From Proteobacteria bacterium UBA2383 (GTDB taxonomy: Bacteria > Pseudomonadota > Gammaproteobacteria > Competibacterales > Competibacteraceae), in NCBI GenBank assembly GCA_002343485.1, contig DDST01000121.1:1-9926 (forward strand): a stretch of DNA of 9,926 nt, in the 5' to 3' direction. The notes under the pieces are model-generated. The model had not been told where the DNA came from and did not search any database. It saw nothing but the letters and a program-made list of their open reading frames with translations. The stretch's first letter is position 1. Every line of letters starts with the position of its first letter. Position numbers and translations under genes: made by a program. Below, in pieces: positions 1 through 3,990 of the stretch.

Positions 1-339
1 ATGATTACATGTTACGTTATTTACTATAATAAACCGAGATAGAGAAATTTTCTGTTACCAAAAGAGCGTCTTGCCGCGTTCAGCGTAGTGACTACAGCTC
101 GGCCAGACATCAGACCTAATCTTGATAAAAACAGGATTTAAAGTTTTACTTAGCGTAACAAAGGAGCCGATCAGCCCGTGCGGGTTTTTCCGTCGAGCAT
201 AGCGTGCTTTGCCCTCCGGCGTTTTCAGCCGATGTTGCATCTTTATGCAGGGGTGTGGGGTTTTCGGGTGCCGCCGGGCACCGGTGCCAAGCAGAACCTT
301 CCTGGAAACACCAGCAGTTACGCGGTACACAACTTCACC
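1..339. other. Non-coding stretch left of the IS6 remnant
   Basis: The first 60 bases are strongly AT-rich, unlike the rest of the window, and contain no gene I can support. The remainder is moderately GC-rich and holds only the doubtful IS1182-like scrap. No promoter, tRNA or attachment site is convincing here. The position beside two transposase remnants suggests accessory or degraded DNA. Confidence 0.4.
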
Positions 340-351
340 GGGTATTGTCAA
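55..351 (-). pseudogene. Doubtful 98-codon frame, short IS1182-like segment
   Basis: This is an open frame from a TTG at 351 with no clear ribosome binding site. I do not recognise it as a whole gene. Codons at 187-243 read KMQHRLKTPEGKARYARRK, which resembles the segment just before the final part of IS1182-family DDE transposases, where a basic 'RLxTxEGxxxYxxRK' stretch precedes 'TVEPVFGIIK'. Here the resemblance ends after the RK: the continuation (NPHGLIGSF...) does not match. The frame may therefore be a mosaic scrap rather than a gene. It begins inside the proposed end of the neighbouring IS6 remnant, which also argues against a real gene. A small phage-type protein is an alternative I cannot exclude. 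Confidence 0.25.
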
Positions 352-355
352 GTTG
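340..355 (+). repeat. Putative outer end of the IS6-family remnant
   Basis: The sequence GGGTATTGTCAAGTTG lies about 50 bp beyond the stop codon of the IS6-type transposase fragment and reads inward toward it. That is where the terminal inverted repeat of an IS6-family element would be expected. The partner end is absent because the 5' half of the element is missing, so the assignment rests on position and general form only. Confidence 0.35.
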
Positions 356-402
356 TCGAGCCGAGAGCACTTTGAAGCCGTAAATGGGGGCTGTGGCCGC
401 CG

Positions 403-612
403 TTAGGCGTCGTTCCGGGCGCACATTACCTGCTGCCAAGTTTCAAACGCCTGGGTGCGAACAGTGCGATAGCCGGAAGCGGCCATCCGGTGACGGCGGG
501 GGCGGAAGAGATTGTTGATCGGCCCATGGGCAGAGAGAAACCGCTGGGCATGACCGGGGGATTTGAACCGACGCATCTGTCGCTCTCGTTGACGGGTTGG
601 CTGATGGGTATT
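403..612 (-). pseudogene. IS6-family transposase, C-terminal fragment
   Basis: Read on the minus strand, the frame ending at the TAA at 403-405 contains HQPTRQRERQMRRFKSPGH, then a stretch with QRFLSAHGPINNLF, RPRRHRMAASGYR and a WQQVMCARNDA terminus. This matches the conserved end of IS6-family DDE transposases, in which 'N..E.SHQPTR.RER.MRRFKS..AQRFLS' follows the catalytic Glu. About 68 residues remain. The catalytic D-D-E portion and the N-terminus are missing, and the frame hits a stop at 634-636 after crossing into the neighbouring TIR-bounded element. Homology breaks at the His codon 604-606, exactly at the edge of that element. An ATG at 576 could start a 57-residue peptide, but I regard this as a dead fragment. 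Confidence 0.85.
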
Positions 613-640
613 TCTGACTAAAACCGCGACGAGTCAATTT
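604..640 (+). repeat. Left terminal inverted repeat of the 314-bp element
   Basis: This 37-bp repeat begins ATGGGTATTTCTGAC and ends GTCAATTT. It is inverted relative to 881-917 with three adjacent mismatches (630-632). Its outer end touches the last recognisable codon of the IS6-family fragment. Confidence 0.85.
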
Positions 641-880
641 GTGGCTAAAAAGTAGCCATTCACCTGCTCTCCTATCCAACCACTTCGAGCTGGCCTCGCC
701 ACACAAAACGCCGGTTCGCAAGACGGCGTCTGGCTGATGGGCGTCATCCAGAAAACGATCGTTTTTCAGAAGGCCATTTTGCTTTGATCCGAAGATCATA
801 CTTTCCCTTGAAAATGCATATGAACTCATCTCGTTATCAATTTCAGAAAAACGTATGAGAATACAACATCAAAATTGGCA

Positions 881-917
881 AAATTGACCGATCGCGGTTT
901 TAGTCAGAAATACCCAT
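881..917 (-). repeat. Right terminal inverted repeat of the 314-bp element
   Basis: This is the partner of the repeat at 604-640. It ends GTCAGAAATACCCAT at 903-917. The IS5-family transposase homology begins within a codon or two of its outer end. Confidence 0.85.
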
Positions 918-1149
918 TCTTGAGCAAGCTGCGATCCAGGGTATGAATGCGGTCATTCCGCCGAAGAAAAACCGTACCATCCAAAGACCGTACGACCGAG
1001 ACCTCTACAAGCTCCGTCACCTTGTCCAAAACGCGTTCCTGATGCTCAAAAGATGGCGCAGGATCGCCACAAGATACGCCAAAAACAGCAAGTCTTTCCT
1101 TGCCGCCGTTCAAATCAGATGTCTCGCTCTCTGGCTTAAAATCTCGTGA
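916..1149 (+). pseudogene. IS5-family transposase, C-terminal fragment, catalytic Glu lost
   Basis: The plus-strand frame ending at the TGA at 1147-1149 contains LEQAAIQGMNAVIPPKKNRT, RPYDRDLYKLRHLVQ and RRIATRYAKNSKSFLAAV. These are the classic landmarks of the C-terminal end of IS5-family (IS427/IS1031-like) DDE transposases. Only about 77 residues remain, and the first two catalytic Asp are absent. In the Y-(2)-R-(3)-E-(6)-K signature the Glu is replaced by Gln (codon CAA at 1027-1029), so even this part would be inactive. An ATG at 943 is an internal Met, not a start. Homology begins directly at the right TIR of the 314-bp element. No terminal repeat of the IS5 element could be identified after the stop. 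Confidence 0.85.
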
Positions 1150-1240
1150 CTACACTATCTAGCAGGAGCGGTTTAGGATGCCTTCGCATCGAATGCGCCA
1201 GCAGTATCCGTTGGGCTTCAAACCCCAAGGCCGGAGCAGT

Positions 1241-1687
1241 TCACAGCTTGGCGTGTTCGAAAACCTGGACGTCCGGCACCACAAAGCGTCCCTGCAAGGA
1301 GGCCAGTTGTGCCCGGTGCAGACGCGCGATCTGTTCGACCATCTTTTGACCGTTCTCAAGCAAGTGAACTTCGATCTGGCGCCGATCTTCCGATGAGCGG
1401 CGACGCTTGACAAACCCCAGTTTCTCGCAGCGCGAAATCAGCGCCACGACGCCGTGTTGTTGCGCCTGCAAGCGCTCGGTAAGCTCGCCGACAGTTGCCC
1501 ACTCGCGACCGGGATAACCCTTGATATGCAGTAACATCAGATATTGTAGCGGCGTAATGCCATGTTGACGCGCCACCTCTTCGCTGAAGCGAACAAACTT
1601 TCGTATCTGATAGCGAAAATCAGACAGTATTTCAAAGTCATGCTTGTTCAAAGGCAAGTCATCATGTATCGGCACGGGCGTATCCAT
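1241..1687 (-). CDS. MarR-family transcriptional regulator
   Basis: This 148-residue protein has the usual MarR length and layout: an N-terminal helix for dimerisation (about 15-42), a winged helix-turn-helix (about 45-110), and a C-terminal helix (about 111-132). The recognition region reads ATVGELTERLQAQQHGVVAL, followed by SRCEKLGFVKRRRSSEDRRQ. The latter is the typical wing with the D-x-R motif (residues 101-103). MarR proteins are dimeric DNA-binding repressors or activators, often released by phenolic ligands or oxidation; Cys87 in the DNA-reading domain is the only cysteine. The ATG at 1687 is the only start in the open frame, but it lacks a clear Shine-Dalgarno. No target gene is adjacent: upstream is a 480-bp dyad-rich non-coding region, downstream is IS debris. 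It probably regulates itself or a distant gene. A weak hairpin (TTGGG/CCCAA, 1211-1228) follows the stop. Confidence 0.88.
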   Translation of the reverse strand: MDTPVPIHDDLPLNKHDFEILSDFRYQIRKFVRFSEEVARQHGITPLQYLMLLHIKGYPGREWATVGELTERLQAQQHGVVALISRCEKLGFVKRRRSSEDRRQIEVHLLENGQKMVEQIARLHRAQLASLQGRFVVPDVQVFEHAKL

Positions 1688-1820
1688 TGACCACGGTTTT
1701 AGGTGCGCGCCATCTCATCTCGCTGCGATCTGCCCTGGAGGCGCGAGGCACGAGACGGGTCAGCAGGTAAGGGGCGACCTGCGTGATGGACATGAAAAAC
1801 CTCCACCCGCTAAGAGCGGT

Positions 1821-1922
1821 GTTATACCAATTCGCATTCAATCGAATACAAACTGCCCTGAATATTCAGGACTTCAACGCAACATCTAATACTTATATTG
1901 ATCGCGATTTGGTATTAGATGT
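1821..1922. repeat. Cluster of inverted repeats, possible small MITE or operator region
   Basis: Three overlapping symmetries are visible. ACATCTAATAC (1882-1892) and GTATTAGATGT (1912-1922) are a perfect 11-bp inverted pair around the 8-bp palindrome ATCGCGAT (1901-1908). CCTGAATATTCAGG (1857-1870) is a perfect 14-bp palindrome. The outer pair 1821-1842 and 1897-1918 are imperfect inverted repeats matching at 17 of 22 positions, both containing ATACCAA and TCGC. The last feature suggests a roughly 100-bp TIR-bounded sequence. The cluster lies 135-235 bp upstream of the MarR start, so operator sites are the alternative. Confidence 0.5.
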
Positions 1923-1938
1923 AGGCGCGGGCGTATGG

Positions 1939-2098
1939 CCAAAGTGGCGAGGGCCGCAGAACTTTGGAGGCCGCGGAGGGCCTCTGCACACGCATCCGGG
2001 CAGCCGTTAAGCCCCTTCGTCGTGGGAACCCTGACGTAGGCGCCTTGCGCCGAAGCCGTGGTCCCGGAACGAGGCGTACCGGGGATCAAAAGGCTGCC
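1939..2098. other. GC-rich segment with nested stem-loops, candidate structured RNA
   Basis: Visible pairings are CCAAAGT/ACTTTGG (1939-1945 with 1961-1967), GAGGCC/GGCCTC (1967-1972 with 1979-1984), GGCGC/GCGCC (2039-2043 with 2047-2051), CCCGG/CCGGG (2063-2067 with 2079-2083), CCCC/GGGG (2012-2015 with 2081-2084, competing with the previous one) and a closing helix GGCAGCC/GGCTGCC (1999-2005 with 2092-2098). No T-tract or recognised riboswitch or ncRNA family accompanies them. In a GC-rich genome, some of these would arise by chance. Confidence 0.25.
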
Positions 2099-2167
2099 AC
2101 CGCGCACAGGGCGAAAGGAGGACTGGAATGCCTCAGTTCGCATCCCGTGCACGGTGACACTCCGACA

Positions 2168-2731
2168 TCAATGCCTCAGTACGATTTGTACGAGCACCAA
2201 CCAGGCGAACAACCCCGTACCCGCGATCACCGTCGCCATCTGCAATGCCTGAAGATTCTCGCGCATGCGAAACAGCGCATAGACCCCGTGATAAATCAGT
2301 CCGGCCGAACAGATCAGCGCCAGAATCCCGATTACTATATTGATGGACAGACTTGGCACAAACAGCGCCAGCGAGGAAAGCCACAATGGAATCGGGGCGA
2401 TGGCTGCTAGTGTGAAGCATTCGTGATAATCAGCAGTAACACTATAGGTTTTTGTGACGATGAGGTGAATCAGCCACGCCATCAATGGAACAGTGAGCAG
2501 CTCGGCGATAAAGAAGATCCCTGCCGCGGTGTGCCACTGTTCAGGTGAAACCCCTGGAGCAAAGACATCGCCATAGTGACCTCCCGCATAAAAGATCATC
2601 GCCGGCGGTAACAGCGATAACGGCAACACCACCCACGCAAATAGGCGAGTTACTGATGGATGAATACGGATGATGTCGTCCCAACCCGCATGAAACGAAA
2701 AGATCATCTTCGGTGTTTGCATCAAGTTCAT
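2168..2731 (-). CDS. Yip1-family (PF04893-type) inner-membrane protein
   Basis: This 187-residue integral membrane protein has about five hydrophobic segments (roughly residues 29-50, 68-92, 107-125, 128-152 and 163-184). The N-terminal MNLMQTPKMIFSFHAGWDDI and the later LAAIAPIPLWLSSLALFVPS and LIYHGVYALF segments are typical of bacterial Yip1-domain proteins, small membrane proteins of unknown biochemical role found in many proteobacteria. I chose the ATG at 2731 rather than one eight codons upstream because AAGGAGT (2737-2743) sits at ideal distance from it. It is monocistronic as far as can be seen: the gene ends in non-coding DNA, and a promoter is proposed upstream. An 11-bp piece of its 3' end is repeated just downstream (2127-2137). 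Family assignment is fairly firm; function is unknown. Confidence 0.85.
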   Translation of the reverse strand: MNLMQTPKMIFSFHAGWDDIIRIHPSVTRLFAWVVLPLSLLPPAMIFYAGGHYGDVFAPGVSPEQWHTAAGIFFIAELLTVPLMAWLIHLIVTKTYSVTADYHECFTLAAIAPIPLWLSSLALFVPSLSINIVIGILALICSAGLIYHGVYALFRMRENLQALQMATVIAGTGLFAWLVLVQIVLRH

Positions 2732-2757
2732 GGCGGACTCCTTAAAAATATACACGA

Positions 2758-2776
2758 CCGATCAGGCTTCGATCGG
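2758..2776 (-). other. Small stem-loop in the Yip1-gene leader
   Basis: CCGATC (2758-2763) and GATCGG (2771-2776) can form a 6-bp stem with a 7-nt loop, inside the roughly 90-nt leader between the proposed promoter and the Yip1-family start codon. There is no T-run, so it is not a clear attenuator. Confidence 0.25.
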
Positions 2777-2827
2777 ACTGACAGGACCAAACCACCGTCT
2801 CGGATACGCAAACATACCCTTCAGTTA

Positions 2828-2855
2828 AATATATCACATTATGATGTATATTCAA
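2828..2855 (-). promoter_or_regulatory. Candidate promoter with an internal dyad for the Yip1 gene
   Basis: On the minus strand, TTGAAT (2850-2855) and TATATT (2828-2833) are separated by 16 bp, a plausible sigma-70 pair with a good -10. A 23-bp imperfect dyad (2829-2851, outer ATATA/TATAT plus CAT/ATG around the centre at 2840) occupies the spacer. That is a position from which a repressor could block transcription. The predicted start would lie near 2820, giving a leader of about 90 nt. The binding protein is unknown. Confidence 0.4.
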
Positions 2856-2871
2856 GGAGAGTCCCGACAAG

Positions 2872-3180
2872 CTATGAACAAGTATGGAAAGCGTTTCTAC
2901 TCGCTCCAATGAGAGGTTCGATGCTCGCTTCGGCCAAGCGCTCGGTATAGCGGATCGACCCGTATTGCACACCTGGATCGGAGGGGCGAATCCACCGATC
3001 CGGGCGGAGGGGACCGCGCTCGTATGGTCTCTGCTCCTATGCGTCGAGCATGAAGGCCGAGGGCGTCGTGGTCGGCACGCGCCAGCCCACGAACCGACAG
3101 GTGAACCTATCGATCACGAAGGCGACACGGACGCGACCCCGCCAGATCGAGACGTCGGTGAGGTCCGACACCCACAGCCT
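2872..3180 (-). pseudogene. IS3-family OrfB transposase remnant with in-frame stop
   Basis: The minus-strand frame reads RLWVSDLTDVSIWRG, then VAFVIDRFTCRFVGWRV, then an in-frame TAG at 3037-3039, and continues RPSDPGVQYGSIRYTERLAE before ending at a TAG (2872-2874). This is the integrase (rve) core of an IS3-family OrfB, normally 'LWVSDFTYV...AFVIDVFARRIVGWRV...HSDRGSQYVSIRYTERLAEAG'. The first two catalytic Asp (in SDLT and PSDPG) survive, but the third acidic residue and the C-terminus are gone, as is everything before the core. The premature stop falls in the 'LDALEQ' segment (Leu to stop). It occupies most of the space between the divergent Yip1-family and TauE-family genes. Confidence 0.85.
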
Positions 3181-3228
3181 CAATCACGTAACTGACGGAT
3201 ATCCTGACTTTTTGGAAATTCCCACTGA

Positions 3229-3990
3229 ATGCTAAACGACCCTTTCAACGTCATCCTGTTGCTCGTCGCCGCCTGCATGGCCGGTGCATTGAATGCCGTC
3301 GCTGGCGGCGGCAGCTTCCTGACACTCCCGGCGTTGGTATTTACGGGCATGCCACCGGTTATCGCGAACGCCACCGGTACCGTTGCCCTGTTACCCGGAT
3401 ATGTTTCCGGCGTCCTGGGTTTTCGTGAAGACCTGGCGCCGCCGCCCGGTTTGTCGTTACGTACCCTGACCGTTCTGAGTTTGATCGGTGGCGCGATGGG
3501 CGCCGCTCTGCTGTTGGTGACCGCCGACCGTACCTTCAACCAGATTGTGCCCTGGTTGTTGCTGGTGGCAACGATACTTTTTGCTATCGGCCCGATACTG
3601 CTACGTAAACTCAAGGACAGCCAAACCCGCCCCACCTCGGTGGGGAAGTCTGCCGCGGGCATGCTGGCCGTCTCCATCTATGGCGGCTACTTCAATGGTG
3701 GCCTCGGTATCCTGCTGCTGGCGCTGTTCGGCTTACTAGGTCAAACCAACCTGAATGCGATGAATGGCATGAAGAATGTAGTTTCGGCATTGCTGACTGT
3801 GATCGCCGTCGCGATCTATGCCTGGGGCGGCGTCGTGGCCTGGCCCCAGGCAGGGGTGATGATGATGGCGGCGACCGCGGGCGGTTATTTTGGCGCGCGG
3901 CTTGCTCGGCGGATACCGGCACCCGTGCTGCGGGCCGGAATTGTTGCCACCGGTTTAATCATGACCACGCTGTTCTTTCTTCGCGGTTGA
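3229..3990 (+). CDS. TauE/SafE (TSUP) family membrane carrier
   Basis: This 253-residue polytopic inner-membrane protein has about eight hydrophobic helices in two pseudo-repeats. The first repeat carries LNAVAGGGSFLTLPALVFTG (21-40) and the second carries YGGYFNGGLGILLLALFGLL (151-170). These paired glycine-rich re-entrant motifs define the TauE/SafE family (PF01925). Members are thought to export sulfite, sulfoacetate or other sulfur-containing or organic anions, but the substrate is not readable from sequence. The ATG at 3229 starts directly at the first helix. The only Shine-Dalgarno-like element is a weak GGAA 11 nt upstream. It is transcribed alone, away from the IS3 remnant, and converges on ptsP with a 36-bp overlap of the two coding ends (3955-3990). 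Confidence 0.9.
   Translation: MLNDPFNVILLLVAACMAGALNAVAGGGSFLTLPALVFTGMPPVIANATGTVALLPGYVSGVLGFREDLAPPPGLSLRTLTVLSLIGGAMGAALLLVTADRTFNQIVPWLLLVATILFAIGPILLRKLKDSQTRPTSVGKSAAGMLAVSIYGGYFNGGLGILLLALFGLLGQTNLNAMNGMKNVVSALLTVIAVAIYAWGGVVAWPQAGVMMMAATAGGYFGARLARRIPAPVLRAGIVATGLIMTTLFFLRG

Larger units (their letters stand above)
604..917. mobile_element. MITE-like element with 37-bp terminal inverted repeats
   Basis: The segment starts with ATGGGTATTTCTGACTAAAA and ends with its reverse complement. The outermost 26 bp are perfectly inverted (604-629 versus 892-917), then 3 mismatches, then 8 more matching bp, giving 34 of 37. The element is 314 bp, or 310 bp if the true ends are GGG/CCC at 606 and 915. 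It has no transposase, so it would depend on a helper element. The interior holds a perfect 14-bp palindrome (752-765, AAAACGATCGTTTT) and a small hairpin (643-657, GGCTA/TAGCC). The only possible target duplication is the self-complementary AT at each end. The IS family cannot be named from the repeat alone. Length and TIR size recall Tn3-derived TIME elements, but the TIR sequence is not clearly Tn3-like. Confidence 0.8.
1688..2167. other. 480-bp non-coding stretch, dyad-rich
   Basis: I see no supportable gene between the MarR start and the Yip1-family stop. Short frames exist on both strands but lack family resemblance and usable start sites. The left half (1821-1922) is AT-rich with several nested inverted repeats. 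The right half (1939-2098) is GC-rich with several potential stem-loops. GAAAGGAGGACTGGAATG at 2113-2130 (plus) looks like a ribosome binding site plus start, but opens only a 9-codon frame. Confidence 0.5.

Noticed and set aside
598..741. 11-bp direct repeat TGGCTGATGGG at 598-608 and 731-741
   Set aside because: It straddles the left edge of the element but is short and has no matching partner at the right edge, so it is not a target duplication. Treated as chance.
443..829. 128-codon minus-strand open frame across the TIR-bounded element
   Set aside because: It starts inside the element, runs through the left TIR and then reads the IS6 transposase fragment in the wrong frame. It lacks a good ribosome binding site and resembles no family.
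904..1113. 69-codon minus-strand frame
   Set aside because: It is the antisense shadow of the IS5-family transposase fragment, whose plus-strand translation has clear family motifs.
1..1150. CRISPR, integron or phage attachment interpretation of the left region
   Set aside because: There are no regularly spaced direct repeats, no integrase gene and no tRNA. The repeats seen are inverted and fit insertion-sequence ends.
1886..2152. 88-codon minus-strand frame in the dyad-rich non-coding block
   Set aside because: No ribosome binding site, composition dominated by the underlying GC stems, no recognisable family.
1964..2410. 148-codon plus-strand frame
   Set aside because: More than half is antisense to the Yip1-family gene and the translation is low-complexity charged sequence. 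Judged a GC-driven shadow.
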